Below are positions 46,377-58,892 of a stretch of DNA of 64,000 nt, in pieces; the stretch's first letter is position 1, and each line of letters opens with the position of its first letter. Source of the DNA: Pseudomonas hygromyciniae (GTDB lineage: Bacteria; Pseudomonadota; Gammaproteobacteria; Pseudomonadales; Pseudomonadaceae); assembly GCF_016925675.1 (NCBI RefSeq), contig NZ_CP070506.1, positions 4,772,501-4,836,500 on the forward strand, read 5' to 3'. The notes below the pieces were generated by a model. It saw only the letters and a list, made by a program, of their open reading frames with translations, did no database searches and had not been told where the DNA came from. The position numbers and the translations under genes were made by a program.

Positions 46377-46427
46377 AACAAGCCCGCTCGCCACAAGCAA
46401 GCAGGCTTACCACAGCGGGGGGCTAGG

Positions 46428-47192
46428 TCAATGCAGGATCTGACTCAGGAACAACCGGGTCCGCTCATTCTGCGGGTTGTCGAAGAAGTCGTTCGGCGCC
46501 GCCTGTTCGACGATTTCGCCCTTGTCCATGAAGATCACGCGGTTGGCCACGGTGCGCGCAAAGCCCATCTCATGGGTCACGCAGAGCATGGTCATGCCGT
46601 CTTCGGCCAGGCCGATCATGGTGTCGAGGACTTCCTTGACCATCTCCGGGTCGAGGGCCGAGGTCGGCTCATCGAACAGCATGATCTTGGGCTTCATGCA
46701 CAACGCCCGGGCAATCGCCACGCGCTGTTGCTGGCCGCCGGACAATTGCCCCGGAAACTTGTGAGCCTGCTCCGGGATGCGCACGCGCTCCAGGTAGTGC
46801 ATGGCAATTTCCTCGGCCTTGCGCTTGGGCATCTTGCGCACCCACATCGGCGCCAACGTGCAGTTCTGCAGGATGGTCAGGTGTGGGAACAGGTTGAAGT
46901 GCTGGAACACCATCCCCACTTCGCGGCGCACGGTCTCGATCTGCTTGAGGTCGTTGGTCAGCTCCACGCCATCGACCACAATGCGCCCCTGCTGGTGCTC
47001 TTCCAGGCGGTTGAGGCAGCGGATGGTGGTGGACTTGCCCGAGCCCGAGGGGCCGCACAGCACAATGCGCTCGCCCTGCTTGACGTTGAGGTTGATGTCT
47101 TTCAATACATGGAACTGGCCGTACCACTTGTTGACGCCCTGCATCTGGATAATGCCTTCAGGGCTCACCGGCTGTTTGATCGCTTCGCTCAT
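46428..47192 (-). CDS. aapP: General L-amino acid ABC transporter, ATPase
   Basis: This 254-residue ATP-binding subunit has Walker [13 protein letters not shown], signature [15 protein letters not shown] and Walker [16 protein letters not shown]. The His switch lies in VTHEMGFA. With AapQ, AapM and AapJ it imports a broad range of polar amino acids. Its 3' end has been copied into the repeat cluster downstream. It is the last gene of aapJQMP, 11 bases after aapM. Confidence 0.93.
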   Translation of the reverse strand: MSEAIKQPVSPEGIIQMQGVNKWYGQFHVLKDINLNVKQGERIVLCGPSGSGKSTTIRCLNRLEEHQQGRIVVDGVELTNDLKQIETVRREVGMVFQHFNLFPHLTILQNCTLAPMWVRKMPKRKAEEIAMHYLERVRIPEQAHKFPGQLSGGQQQRVAIARALCMKPKIMLFDEPTSALDPEMVKEVLDTMIGLAEDGMTMLCVTHEMGFARTVANRVIFMDKGEIVEQAAPNDFFDNPQNERTRLFLSQILH

Positions 47193-47203
47193 AACAACAA
47201 CTC

Positions 47204-48301
47204 CTAACGCTTGTGGCCAGTGTCGAGCTTGTGTTCCAAATGAATGGAATAGCGCGACATACCAAAACAGAAAATCCAGAACACCAGGGCCGCGAACACA
47301 TAGCCTTCAGTGGCCATGCCCAGCCATTTCGGGTCGGCGGCGGCTTGCTTGACGCTGTTGAGCAGGTCGAACAGGCCGATGATGATCACTAGGCTCGTAT
47401 CCTTGAACAGCGCGATAAAGGTGTTGACGATGCCCGGTATCACCAGCTTCAACGCTTGCGGCAGGATCACCAGGCCCATGCTGCGCCAGTAACCCAGGCC
47501 CATCGCCGCCGCGGCTTCGTACTGGCCTTTGGGAATGGCCTGCAAGCCACCGCGCACCACTTCTGCCACGTAGGCCGACTGGAACAGGATCACGCCGATC
47601 AACGCCCGCAGCAGCTTGTCGAAGTTCATGCCTTCAGGCAGGAACAGCGGCAGCATCACCGACGCCATGAACAGCACCGTGATCAACGGCACGCCGCGCC
47701 AGAACTCAATGAAGGTCACGCAGATCACGCGAATCGCCGGCATATTGGAGCGCCGCCCCAACGCCAGCACGATACCCAGCGGCAAGGCGCCTGCGATACC
47801 GACGGTGGCGATCACCAAGGTGAGCATCAGGCCGCCCCACTGGCTGGTCGCGACGTTGGTCAGGCCAAAGAGCCCGCCATGCAGCAGGAAAAAGGCAATG
47901 ATCGGGTACAACACCAGAAAGCCCAGGCCATAGATCGCCTTGCGTTTAAAACGCGAGATGAACAACGGCGCCACACCGACGATGGCCAGCCACACGGTCA
48001 GGTCCACGCGCCAGCGTAGGTCGCCGGGGTAATAGCCGTACATGAATTGCCCGAAGCGCTGCTGGACAAACACCCAGCAGGCGCCCTCCTTGGTGCAATC
48101 GGCCTGGGTAGTGCCGACCCAGTTGGCGTCGAGGATCGCCCAATGCAAAATCGGCGGCACCACCAGATAGACCAGGTAAATCGCCAGCAACGTCAGCAGG
48201 GTGTTGAACCAACTGGAGAACAGGTTGGCGCGCATCCATGCCATCGGCCCGAACACTTTGTTCGGTGGCGGCATGTCAGGTTTGAAAGTATGGGAAGTCA
48301 T
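47204..48301 (-). CDS. aapM: General L-amino acid ABC transporter, permease
   Basis: This 365-residue membrane subunit has about eight helices. The conserved ABC loop for the ATPase is [24 protein letters not shown]. Residues 60-100 form a periplasmic loop with two Cys ([20 protein letters not shown], given as CTKEGACW) that may form a disulfide. This long N-terminal part is typical of AapM and BztC rather than the short GlnP type. It lies 10 bases after aapQ. Confidence 0.92.
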   Translation of the reverse strand: MTSHTFKPDMPPPNKVFGPMAWMRANLFSSWFNTLLTLLAIYLVYLVVPPILHWAILDANWVGTTQADCTKEGACWVFVQQRFGQFMYGYYPGDLRWRVDLTVWLAIVGVAPLFISRFKRKAIYGLGFLVLYPIIAFFLLHGGLFGLTNVATSQWGGLMLTLVIATVGIAGALPLGIVLALGRRSNMPAIRVICVTFIEFWRGVPLITVLFMASVMLPLFLPEGMNFDKLLRALIGVILFQSAYVAEVVRGGLQAIPKGQYEAAAAMGLGYWRSMGLVILPQALKLVIPGIVNTFIALFKDTSLVIIIGLFDLLNSVKQAAADPKWLGMATEGYVFAALVFWIFCFGMSRYSIHLEHKLDTGHKR

Positions 48302-48311
48302 GCAGGTTTCC

Positions 48312-49493
48312 TCACCGCTCGATCAGCGCAATGCGCTTGTTGTACCAGTTCATCAGCAGGGAAATGCTGATGCTGATCGCCAGGTACACGCTCATGGTGA
48401 TGGCAATGACCTCGATGGCCTGGCCGGTCTGGTTGAGCACCGTGCCGGCAAACAGCGAGACCATTTCCGGATAGCCGATGCCGGCGGCCAGGGATGAGTT
48501 TTTCGCCAGGTTCAGGTATTGGCTGGTCAGCGGGGGGATGATCACCCGCAGCGCTTGCGGGATGATGACCTTGCGCAGCGTAGGCCCCGGACGCAGGCCC
48601 AGGGAGCGCGCGGCTTCGGTCTGGCCGTGGCTCACAGACTCAATGCCCGAGCGCACGATCTCGGCAATAAACGCAGCGGTGTAGACGGTAAGCGCCAGGG
48701 TCAGCGCCAGCAGTTCGGGGATCAATACCCAGCCACCGACAAAGTTGAAACCCGCAAGCCTTGGCATTTCCCAGTGCAGCGGTACACCGAAGATCAAGAC
48801 GCACAACGCCGGAATCACGATGAACAGCGCCAGGCCCGCCCAGAACTTGTGGAACGGTACGCCGGTGGCCTCAAAGCGCTTGTTGGCCCAACGCGCCATC
48901 AGCACGATTGCCACGATGGCCACTCCGACACTGGCCACAAACGGCCAGAAACCGTCAGCCGCCAGCGCCGCCGGCATATTCAGGCCCCGGGCACTCATAA
49001 AGAATGTATCGCCCAAGTTATGGCTGTTGCGCGGCAACGGCATGGTCAGGAACACCGCGAAGTACCAGAACAGGATCTGCAACAACGGCGGAATGTTGCG
49101 GAACACTTCCACATACACGGTCGCCAGTTTGTTGATCATCCAGTTCGGTGACAGGCGCGCCACCCCAATGATGAAACCGAGCAGCGTCGCCAGGACCACA
49201 CCGATCACGGTCACCAGCAACGTGTTGAGCAGGCCGATCACAAAGACCCGGGCATAGCTGTCCGATTCGGTGTAGTCGATCAAATGTTGAGCGATGCCAA
49301 AACCGGCACTGCGCTCCAGGAAGTCGAAACCGGAGGTAATGCCCCGGTGCTGAAGATTGGTTTGCGTGTTGTTGAACAGATACCAGCCCAACGAAACCAC
49401 CGCGACGATGGTGATGATCTGGAATAGCCACGCACGCACTTTTGGATCACTGAAGCTGAGCTTCTGTTTTGGTGCGCCGATTTGAGTTTGCAT
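48312..49493 (-). CDS. aapQ: General L-amino acid ABC transporter, permease
   Basis: This 393-residue partner permease has the signature TEAARSLGLRPGPTLRKVIIPQALR near residue 290. Its N-terminal LSFSDPKVRAWLFQIITI and the large loop with YTESDSYARVFVIGLLNTLLV match AapQ. It pairs with AapM to form the translocation path. It lies 72 bases after aapJ. Confidence 0.92.
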   Translation of the reverse strand: MQTQIGAPKQKLSFSDPKVRAWLFQIITIVAVVSLGWYLFNNTQTNLQHRGITSGFDFLERSAGFGIAQHLIDYTESDSYARVFVIGLLNTLLVTVIGVVLATLLGFIIGVARLSPNWMINKLATVYVEVFRNIPPLLQILFWYFAVFLTMPLPRNSHNLGDTFFMSARGLNMPAALAADGFWPFVASVGVAIVAIVLMARWANKRFEATGVPFHKFWAGLALFIVIPALCVLIFGVPLHWEMPRLAGFNFVGGWVLIPELLALTLALTVYTAAFIAEIVRSGIESVSHGQTEAARSLGLRPGPTLRKVIIPQALRVIIPPLTSQYLNLAKNSSLAAGIGYPEMVSLFAGTVLNQTGQAIEVIAITMSVYLAISISISLLMNWYNKRIALIER

Positions 49494-49565
49494 TAAGTGC
49501 CCCAGAAGTAATGGAACAGAACATCACCCGGCGGTTGGCCCACCGGGTGATAGAACCATCAGCGA

Positions 49566-50597
49566 TCAGCGCACAGGGGGTGCGTATTGAATGCCACCGT
49601 TGTTCCACAGCGCGTTCAGGCCACGGTCGATTTCCAGGGGAGTGCTCTTGCCCAGGTTGCGCTCGAACACTTCGCCGTAGTTACCGACCTGCTTGACGAT
49701 CTGTACGACCCAATCCTTCTTCACTTTCAGGTCTTTGCCGTATTCGCCGTCAGCCCCGAGCAGGCGCGCGACGTCCGGGTTCTTGGTGGACTTGGCCTCA
49801 GCTTCAACGTTTTTCGAGGTGATGCCGGCCTCTTCAGCGTTGAGCATGGCGTAGCCCACCCAGCGCACGATGGCCAGCCACTCGTCATCGCCATTACGTA
49901 CCACCGGGCCCAGGGGCTCCTTGGAAATGGTTTCCGGCAGCACCACGTAGTCCTTCGGCGCGGCCAGCTTGCTGCGCTGGGCGAACAGTTGCGACTTGTC
50001 GGAGGTCAGCACGTCGCAGCGCCCGGACTCCAGGGACTTGGCGCTTTCATCGGAGGTATCGAAGGTGATCGGGGTGTACTTGAGGTTGTTGCCACGGAAG
50101 TAGTCGGAAACGTTCAGCTCGGTGGTGGTACCGGCCTGGATGCAGATAGTTGCACCGTCCAGTTCCTTGGCACTTTTTACCCCCAGCTTGCTGTTGACCA
50201 AAAAGCCGATGCCGTCGTAGTAGGTGATAAAGCCCGGAAATTTCAGGCCCATGCCCGCATCGCGGGAACTGGTCATGGTGGTATTGCGCGACAGGATGTC
50301 GACTTCGCCCGATTGCAGCGCGGTGAAACGCTCCTTGGCATTCAATTGGCTGAACTTGACCTTGGTCGCATCGCCAAACACGGCAGCGGCCACGGCGCGG
50401 CAGTAGTCAGCGTCGATCCCGAGGATCTTGCCGCTGGCATCCGGCACCGAGAAACCCGGCAGGCCGTCACTGACGCCGCATTGCACAAAACCTTTCTTCT
50501 GCACGGCATCCAGGGTGGCACCGGCCTGGGCCAAACCACTGATCCCCAATACGGTCGCCGCAGTCACGACGGCCAGGGTGGATTTCAATACCTTCAT
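49566..50597 (-). CDS. aapJ: General L-amino acid ABC transporter, periplasmic binding protein
   Basis: This 343-residue binding protein has signal MKVLKSTLAVVTAATVLGIS ending AQA-GA, then a two-lobe family 3 domain. Conserved segments are GFVQCGVSDGLPGFSVPDASG, GIDADYCRAVAAAVFGD, QAGTTTELNVSDYF and EPLGPVVRNGDDEWL. It delivers amino acids to AapQM. The first gene of the operon, it lies about 180 bases downstream of a sigma-54-type promoter, which fits nitrogen-linked control. Confidence 0.95.
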   Translation of the reverse strand: MKVLKSTLAVVTAATVLGISGLAQAGATLDAVQKKGFVQCGVSDGLPGFSVPDASGKILGIDADYCRAVAAAVFGDATKVKFSQLNAKERFTALQSGEVDILSRNTTMTSSRDAGMGLKFPGFITYYDGIGFLVNSKLGVKSAKELDGATICIQAGTTTELNVSDYFRGNNLKYTPITFDTSDESAKSLESGRCDVLTSDKSQLFAQRSKLAAPKDYVVLPETISKEPLGPVVRNGDDEWLAIVRWVGYAMLNAEEAGITSKNVEAEAKSTKNPDVARLLGADGEYGKDLKVKKDWVVQIVKQVGNYGEVFERNLGKSTPLEIDRGLNALWNNGGIQYAPPVR

Positions 50598-51598
<1,001 letters not shown>

Positions 51599-51694
51599 AA
51601 ACCCGCCATTGTGTAGCCGCATGACCAACGCACTACGCCGCGCCCGATTCTTGCATTACACTGGCCGGCGTACATTCCTTAACCAATTGATGAG

Positions 51695-53170
51695 ATGACC
51701 GTGCTCAAAGCACTCAAGAAGATGTTCGGTAAAAGCGAGGCTGAACCACTCGCCCCTGTTCCCAGCGCCCCTGTCCAGACGTCCGGCAGCCGCAATGACG
51801 GTAAACAGCCTGGCCGAACAGCGCCTGTTGCCTCGCCAAAACCTGCGCCCGTAACCACTGCTGCCCCGGCCCCTGTCGCCACCCAGCCCGCAGCAGAACC
51901 GGCGCGTGCAGAAAAACCGCGCCGCGAACGCGCGCCAAAACCGGTGGTAAAGCCGTGGAAGCTGGAAGACTTCGTGGTCGAGCCCCAAGAGGGCAAGACG
52001 CGCTTTCACGACTTCAAGCTCGCCCCGGAACTGATGCACGCCATCCAGGACCTGGGCTTTCCGTATTGCACGCCGATCCAGGCACAGGTATTGGGCTTTA
52101 CCCTGGCCGGCAAAGACGCCATCGGCCGCGCCCAGACCGGTACCGGCAAGACTGCTGCGTTCCTGATCTCGATCATCACCCAACTGCTGCAGACCCCGCC
52201 GCCCAAAGAGCGCTACATGGGTGAGCCACGGGCCCTGATCATCGCCCCGACCCGGGAGCTGGTGGTGCAGATCGCCAAGGACGCCGCCGACCTGACCAAG
52301 TACACCGGCCTCAACGTCATGACGTTCGTCGGCGGCATGGACTTCGACAAACAGCTCAAGCACCTGGAAGCGCGACACTGCGACATCCTGGTCGCCACCC
52401 CGGGCCGTTTGCTGGACTTCAACCAGCGCGGCGACGTGCACCTGGACATGGTCGAGGTGATGGTGCTGGACGAAGCCGACCGGATGCTCGACATGGGTTT
52501 TATCCCACAAGTGCGCCAGATCATTCGCCAGACCCCACCGAAAAACGAGCGCCAGACCCTGCTGTTCTCCGCGACCTTCACCGAAGACGTGATGAACCTC
52601 GCCAAGCAGTGGACCACCGACCCGTCCATCGTCGAGATCGAAGCGCTGAACGTGGCCAGCGAAAACGTCGAACAGCATATCTATGCCGTGGCCGGTGCCG
52701 ACAAGTACAAGCTGCTCTACAACCTGGTCAACGACAATGGTTGGGAGCGGGTCATGGTGTTTGCCAACCGCAAGGACGAAGTGCGGCGCATTGAAGAACG
52801 CCTGGTACGCGATGGCGTCAACGCCGCGCAATTGTCCGGTGACGTGCCGCAGCACAAGCGCATCAAGACCCTGGAAGGCTTTCGCGAAGGCAAGATCCGC
52901 GTGCTGGTGGCCACCGACGTGGCGGGCCGTGGGATTCATATCGACGGCATCAGCCACGTGATCAACTTCACCCTGCCGGAAGTACCGGACGACTACGTGC
53001 ACCGCATCGGCCGTACCGGTCGCGCCGGCGCTGCGGGTGTGTCGATCAGCTTTGCCGGGGAAGATGACTCGTACCAGTTGCCATCGATCGAAACGCTGCT
53101 GGGGCGCAAGATCAGTTGCGAGACGCCGCCGACGCATCTGCTGCGTCCCGTGGAGCGCAAACGCCCTTAA
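51695..53170 (+). CDS. rhlB: DEAD-box RNA helicase RhlB
   Basis: These 491 residues open with an amphipathic start ([14 protein letters not shown]), a disordered Pro/Ala-rich stretch (about 20-85), then the helicase core: Q motif [12 protein letters not shown], motif [16 protein letters not shown] ([13 protein letters not shown]), SAT (LLFSATF) and motif [12 protein letters not shown]. RhlB unwinds RNA for the degradosome. The core is followed by a short tail, so this is the RhlB type rather than RhlE or DbpA. Confidence 0.92.
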   Translation: MTVLKALKKMFGKSEAEPLAPVPSAPVQTSGSRNDGKQPGRTAPVASPKPAPVTTAAPAPVATQPAAEPARAEKPRRERAPKPVVKPWKLEDFVVEPQEGKTRFHDFKLAPELMHAIQDLGFPYCTPIQAQVLGFTLAGKDAIGRAQTGTGKTAAFLISIITQLLQTPPPKERYMGEPRALIIAPTRELVVQIAKDAADLTKYTGLNVMTFVGGMDFDKQLKHLEARHCDILVATPGRLLDFNQRGDVHLDMVEVMVLDEADRMLDMGFIPQVRQIIRQTPPKNERQTLLFSATFTEDVMNLAKQWTTDPSIVEIEALNVASENVEQHIYAVAGADKYKLLYNLVNDNGWERVMVFANRKDEVRRIEERLVRDGVNAAQLSGDVPQHKRIKTLEGFREGKIRVLVATDVAGRGIHIDGISHVINFTLPEVPDDYVHRIGRTGRAGAAGVSISFAGEDDSYQLPSIETLLGRKISCETPPTHLLRPVERKRP

Positions 53171-53188
53171 GCTGGAGCGCGGAAAAAG

Positions 53189-54443
<1,255 letters not shown>

Positions 54444-54511
54444 TCGTGCTGCTGGACTCGTCCAATACAGCGGCCAGACGATAGGGTGCGGCTGGCACTG
54501 GGGGGGACAAC

Positions 54512-54964
54512 TCACGCCTTCCAGCGATCAGCCGCCCTATGATCACTGGCCCGCCCTTCCACCCAGCGCGCCCCTTCGCTGGTGTTTTCCTTCTTCCAGA
54601 ACGGCGCTCGGGTCTTCAGGTAGTCCATCACAAACGCACAGGCATCAAACGCGGCCTGACGATGGGCACTGGCGGCGGCGACGAACACAATAGGTTCACC
54701 GGGCTCCAAGGCGCCGATGCGGTGCAACACCTCGAGCTTGAGCAACGGCCAGCGTTGCTCGGCTTCGACCGCGATCTTGGCCAGGGCCTTTTCGGTCATG
54801 CCGGGGTAGTGTTCGAGGAACATTCCTGCCACGTCGAGACCATCGTTGAAGTCGCGCACATAGCCCACAAAACTCACCACGGCGCCTACGCCAACGTTGG
54901 CGGCGTGCATGGCGTTGACTTCGGCGCCGGGATCGAACGGTTGGGCTTGCACACGAATAGCCAC
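54512..54964 (-). CDS. moaE: Molybdopterin synthase large subunit
   Basis: These 150 residues include VGAVVSFVGYVRDFNDG, LEHYPGMTEKAL and the conserved IVFVAAASAHRQAAFDACAF (HR and Lys in TRAPFWKKE). MoaE2-MoaD2 puts two sulfurs onto cPMP to form molybdopterin. It lies two bases after moaD in moaC-moaD-moaE. Confidence 0.95.
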   Translation of the reverse strand: MAIRVQAQPFDPGAEVNAMHAANVGVGAVVSFVGYVRDFNDGLDVAGMFLEHYPGMTEKALAKIAVEAEQRWPLLKLEVLHRIGALEPGEPIVFVAAASAHRQAAFDACAFVMDYLKTRAPFWKKENTSEGARWVEGRASDHRAADRWKA

Positions 54965-54966
54965 GG

Positions 54967-55209
54967 TCAGCCTCCGGTCACGGGCGGGAAAAACGCCACT
55001 TCGTCGCCGGCCTGCAGAGGCTCGTCAAGGCCACACAGCTCCTGGTTGCGCGCACACATCAGGCTGCTCTCGTTAAGCACCTCGAAGCCCGGGTCAGCGG
55101 CCAGCGCCTGACGCAACGCATCGACTGTGGCGAAGTCGCCTTCCACCTCCAGGGAATCGAGGCCCACCGCTTCGCTGTAGCGTGCAAAAAACAGTACGTT
55201 GATGCTCAT
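54967..55209 (-). CDS. moaD: Molybdopterin synthase sulfur carrier
   Basis: This 80-residue ubiquitin-like protein ends in Gly-Gly (AFFPPVTGG), the residue pair that is adenylated and thiocarboxylated. ATG at 55209 overlaps the moaC stop by four bases (ATGA). In-frame starts upstream lie within moaC and were not used. Confidence 0.95.
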   Translation of the reverse strand: MSINVLFFARYSEAVGLDSLEVEGDFATVDALRQALAADPGFEVLNESSLMCARNQELCGLDEPLQAGDEVAFFPPVTGG

Positions 55210-55679
55210 GCCTGGTCCGCCTTGAAATGCCCGCTCTTGCCACCGAGTTTTTCCAGCAGGCGAATGTTTTCGATGGTCATGCCACGGTCCACCGCCTTGC
55301 ACATGTCGTAGATGGTCAGCGCGGCGACACTGGCCGCCGTCAGCGCTTCCATCTCCACGCCGGTCTGCCCGGACAGCTTGCAGCGGGCGACGATATGCAC
55401 GGTATTTTCCCCTTCGGCGGCCAGCTCAACCTTGACCCCGGTCAGCATCAGCGGATGGCACAGAGGGATCAGATCACTGGTCTTTTTCGCCGCCTGGATC
55501 CCGGCAATGCGGGCCACGGCGAACACGTCGCCCTTGGGGTGGGCGCCGTCGACGATCATTTGCAGGGTTTGGGGCAGCATGCGCACCCGCGCTTCGGCCA
55601 CGGCTTCACGGAACGTCACGCTTTTTTCGGTGACGTCGACCATATGGGCACGGCCCTGGGAATCGAGATGAGTCAGCAC
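55206..55679 (-). CDS. moaC: Cyclic pyranopterin monophosphate synthase
   Basis: These 157 residues make cPMP from the 3',8-cyclo-GTP made by MoaA. Conserved pieces are [28 protein letters not shown], and [20 protein letters not shown] followed by KAVDRGM. The start is GTG at 55679, with GGAG 8 bases before it. No moaA is present in this window. Confidence 0.95.
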   Translation of the reverse strand: MLTHLDSQGRAHMVDVTEKSVTFREAVAEARVRMLPQTLQMIVDGAHPKGDVFAVARIAGIQAAKKTSDLIPLCHPLMLTGVKVELAAEGENTVHIVARCKLSGQTGVEMEALTAASVAALTIYDMCKAVDRGMTIENIRLLEKLGGKSGHFKADQA

Positions 55680-55730
55680 GGGGATACTCCTGATCAGAAG
55701 CCCCGATTGTAAACCCAACGCCGACCAAAA

Positions 55731-55819
55731 TGTGGGGGCTGGCTTGGCTGCGATAGCGCTGTGTCAGTCAACCTATCATCGACTGAACCACCACTATCGC
55801 GGGCAAGCCCGCTCCCACA
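55731..55819. repeat. REPIN-type repeat with a diverged left arm
   Basis: The left arm is TGTGGGGGCTGGCTTGGCTG, with changes at several core positions; the right arm is the standard CGCGGGCAAGCCCGCTCCCA. It lies between moaC and the PhoH gene. Confidence 0.85.
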
Positions 55820-55829
55820 CTGAACGCGG

Positions 55830-57224
55830 TTACAGGTGGGATTCGGCGTATTCGGCCAGAATCGAGCGTGGTACCCCTTGCAGCGCAATGTGCACGCCGT
55901 TCGGGAAGTCCTTGAAGCGTTCCGTCAGGTAGGTCAGCCCGGAGCTGGTCGCGGACAGGTAAGGGGTGTCGATCTGTGCCAGGTTGCCCAGGCACACCAC
56001 TTTGGAACCGGCACCGGCACGGGTGATGATGGTTTTCATCTGGTGCGGCGTAAGGTTCTGGCATTCATCGATCAAAATCAGGCTCTGCTGGAAGCTGCGA
56101 CCTCGGATGTAGTTGAGGGATTTGAACTGCAACGGCACTTTGCTGAGGATGTAGTCGACGCTGCCATGGGTGTTTTCGTCATCCATGTGCAGGGCTTCGA
56201 GGTTGTCGGTGATCGCCCCCAGCCACGGCTCCATTTTTTCTGCTTCGGTGCCGGGCAAAAAGCCGATTTCCTGGTCCAGGCCCTGCACGCTGCGGGTGGC
56301 AATGATGCGGCGGTAGCGCTTGGTGACCATGGTCTGCTCGATGGCAGCCGCCAGGGCGAGGATGGTTTTACCCGAGCCCGCAGCGCCGGTCAGGTTGACC
56401 AGGTGGATGTCCGGGTCGAGCAGCGCGTACAGCGCCAGGCTCTGGTAGATATCACGCGGTTTCAGGCCCCAGGCTTCCTGGTGCAACAGGGGTTCCTGAT
56501 GCAGGTCGAGGATCAGCAGCTTGTCGACCTGGATCTCTTTGATCCAGCCCACAAAACCCTGTTCGTCGATGATGAATTCGTTGATATGCACCGCCGGCAG
56601 GTTGTCGGTCAGCTGTACCTGGTGCCAGGTGCGGCCATGGTCCTGGCGGGTCTCAACCTTGCTGACGCGGTCCCAGAACGAGCCGGTCATGGTGTGATAA
56701 CCACGGGACAGCATCGACACGTCGTCGACCAGTTGGTCGGTACTGTAGTCCTCGGCAGCGATCCCACATGCTCGTGCCTTGAGGCGCATATTGATGTCTT
56801 TGGTCACCAGCACCAGGCGCAGGTCCTTATCGCGCGCATGCAGGTCGATCAATTGGTTGATGATCTTGTTGTCGTTGAGGTTTTCCGGCAGCAGGCTGTT
56901 GGGTTCGCTGCGCTTGCTCATCAGGATCGACAGCAAGCCCTTGGGCCCGCTCTTGCCACGCTGGATCGGTACGCCGACTTCAACGTCCTCGGGCGAGGCT
57001 TCACCCAGGGTCTTGTCGATCAGGCGGATCGCCTGGCGGCATTCGGCGGCGACGCTGTGGTGCCCACTTTTGAGTTTATCGAGCTCCTCGAGCACGATCA
57101 TCGGGATGGCGACGTGGTGTTCTTCGAAATTGAGCAACGCGTTTGGATCGTGGATCAAAACATTGGTATCAAGCACATAAAGGATTGGCTGGTCGGAAGA
57201 AGGGGTACGTCCATGATCATCCAT
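55830..57224 (-). CDS. PIN-PhoH family ATPase/nuclease
   Basis: These 464 residues have an N-terminal PIN nuclease domain (LYVLDTNVLIHDPNALLNF, then ELDKLK and LVTKDINMRLKA, keeping the acidic residues) fused to a PhoH ATPase domain with GAAGSGKTILALAAAIEQ near residue 275 and Walker B LILIDECQN. Mycobacterial PhoH2 proteins of this layout are RNA helicase-RNases. The Pseudomonas role is not established. It is located next to moaCDE, as in P. putida. Confidence 0.9.
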   Translation of the reverse strand: MDDHGRTPSSDQPILYVLDTNVLIHDPNALLNFEEHHVAIPMIVLEELDKLKSGHHSVAAECRQAIRLIDKTLGEASPEDVEVGVPIQRGKSGPKGLLSILMSKRSEPNSLLPENLNDNKIINQLIDLHARDKDLRLVLVTKDINMRLKARACGIAAEDYSTDQLVDDVSMLSRGYHTMTGSFWDRVSKVETRQDHGRTWHQVQLTDNLPAVHINEFIIDEQGFVGWIKEIQVDKLLILDLHQEPLLHQEAWGLKPRDIYQSLALYALLDPDIHLVNLTGAAGSGKTILALAAAIEQTMVTKRYRRIIATRSVQGLDQEIGFLPGTEAEKMEPWLGAITDNLEALHMDDENTHGSVDYILSKVPLQFKSLNYIRGRSFQQSLILIDECQNLTPHQMKTIITRAGAGSKVVCLGNLAQIDTPYLSATSSGLTYLTERFKDFPNGVHIALQGVPRSILAEYAESHL

Positions 57225-57571
57225 ACTCGGTCACCTTTGTGGGAGCCAGTCGACGCAATACCACAACAGTGCTGCGCCTCGATTCGACCACCGAATGCAC
57301 CTGAGGGACGTCAAGTGCATTGCCCACCTGAGGAGTCTGGGAAGACGCCACCTGTGGTGCAGGTTTCGGCGATCTGTCTTCGTAATACCGCAAAACCCAT
57401 GACAGGAAAAAGCACTTTGACGCTTTTTTGAAGTTTATTTTTCAGGATGACGAATAGCACTGGCGGGGCGCCACTCACACCGCTAAAGTCGGAAGTCCGC
57501 CTGCATCGAAATGTCGCAGCAAATCGCCCCAAAAACCCCTCATCCCCAACAGGGCCGGGCATTTGCGCTTT
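57225..57571. other. Intergenic region with a weak hairpin
   Basis: This is 347 bases between two minus-strand genes, with no supported gene. A single REP half (TGTGGGAGCC) lies near 57239. At 57407-57428, AAAAAGC..GCTTTTTT forms a short stem with T runs on both strands. It is a possible weak terminator for the deacetylase gene, 144 bases after its stop. Confidence 0.4.
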
Positions 57572-58696
57572 TCAGCGAAACGCCTCCCGACAATCCTGCC
57601 AACCCAGCCCGCTTTGCGCCGTTGCCTGTAGCAACAGGGGCAATGCCACCCGCGCCTTGTCCTGGGTGTCGTGGAATACAATCACCCCCTTGCGCCACAA
57701 CAACATCAGCGTCAGCACCCGCTGGGCCGACTCGTCGGCCTTGAGCAGGCCGGGTTCATCCTGAGAGTCGATATCCCACAGCGCCACTTGCAGGCCCTGG
57801 GCCTGGAAGAAGCCCTGGCTGTCGGCGCGACGCTGGCCATAGGGCGGGCGGAACAGCGGCACGTAGTTTTCCGGCAGCAGGTTCTGGGTCAAGGAGGCGC
57901 TGCGGGTGATGGAGCTTTGCCAGTCGAGCCAATGGCTGTGGGAGCGGTACTGCCAGCCCTGGATGCCCACGCACTGGCCTTGGTACAACGCTTGCACATC
58001 GGCGGCCGAGGTCTTTTCCAGGCGGGTTTGCAGGCTGTTGCCCAGGACAAAGAAGGTCGCCGTCATTTTCTGCTTGCGCAGGTAATCGGCCAGCCAATCG
58101 GTTTGACCGTTAAGTGGCGCTGGGCCGCCATCGAAGGTCAATAGAAACAGGCGGTCGTTGAGCTCATCGCCATTGCGCTCGAAATCCCCAAAACGCGCCA
58201 CTTCGCTGCTGATTTGCGGGAACAAGGCAGCCTTGCGTAGAAGCTCATCCAGGTAGCGTTGGTGAAACGCGCGACTGGGCCCCGCCCAGCCTATATAGAA
58301 AGATTGCTCGCTCACTTCGAACTTGCCGGCCTGCTCGCGCAGGTCGTCCATGTTCTCCACCAGGTAGCAGAACGAGGCGTCCTGTTCGCAGCTTTGCTGG
58401 GCAAATCCGTAGTTCTCCAGCAACCGTTGCCAGAGCTGGCGACGCAAGTCGTCGATGGCGCCCTGGTTGATGATCTTCAGCCCCAGGCGCTGCTTGAGAG
58501 CCGGTTCATCCAGGGCCTCGCTGGCCAGCAGCGTGTTGGCAAACATGAGGATTTCGGCGCGTGACGCCACATCAAACAGCGCCGGGCTGCTGAGTTTTTC
58601 CGGCCAGGTGCCACGGTCCAGGCTGGCGACATCCACACTGGCTGCCTGAGCGCCCAGGCACGTCAGCCAGGCGCACAATAAAAGCGCAATTCGCAC
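57572..58696 (-). CDS. Secreted polysaccharide deacetylase-like protein, altered first motif
   Basis: These 374 residues have a signal peptide (MRIALLLCAWLTCLGAQA-AS), an N-terminal helical region with a possible disulfide (CEQDASFC), and a NodB-type domain from about residue 185. Motif 1 is LTFDGGPAP where active enzymes have TFDDGP, so the metal-binding second Asp is Gly. Later motifs are kept: SHSHW, RPPYG, WDIDSQD and IVFHD. It lies close to the alginate operon, but a role there is unproven. Confidence 0.83.
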   Translation of the reverse strand: MRIALLLCAWLTCLGAQAASVDVASLDRGTWPEKLSSPALFDVASRAEILMFANTLLASEALDEPALKQRLGLKIINQGAIDDLRRQLWQRLLENYGFAQQSCEQDASFCYLVENMDDLREQAGKFEVSEQSFYIGWAGPSRAFHQRYLDELLRKAALFPQISSEVARFGDFERNGDELNDRLFLLTFDGGPAPLNGQTDWLADYLRKQKMTATFFVLGNSLQTRLEKTSAADVQALYQGQCVGIQGWQYRSHSHWLDWQSSITRSASLTQNLLPENYVPLFRPPYGQRRADSQGFFQAQGLQVALWDIDSQDEPGLLKADESAQRVLTLMLLWRKGVIVFHDTQDKARVALPLLLQATAQSGLGWQDCREAFR

Positions 58697-58709
58697 AACG
58701 GGTCCCCTC

Positions 58710-58809
58710 TGTAGGAGCGAGCTTGCTCGCGAAGAACGTCAACGATAACACTGGCATCCGGCATGCACGCGGTGCCCCGGCGCTTTTCGCGAGCAAGCTC
58801 GCTCCTACA
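58710..58809. repeat. REP pair with GAGC-type arms
   Basis: The arms TGTAGGAGCGAGCTTGCTCG and complement flank a 50-base centre. It lies upstream of the deacetylase gene and may overlap its promoter. Confidence 0.88.
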
Positions 58810-58892
58810 AAAAAGCGTCGCTATAGGCGTGATAGGTGGAGTCCAACTCCCCAACCCCCTAGAATCCCCCGACGATTACAGGAGCCAACTTC

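Larger units (their letters stand above)
45939..46427. other. Repeat-filled intergenic region between the transporter gene and aapP
   Basis: Almost all of this 490-base stretch consists of two GTGGCGAG-type elements, two broken outer ends (46003-46019 and 46378-46394) and a duplicated aapP fragment. Open frames across it are by-products of the repeats. Promoter elements for the divergent transporter gene were not recognised. Confidence 0.75.
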
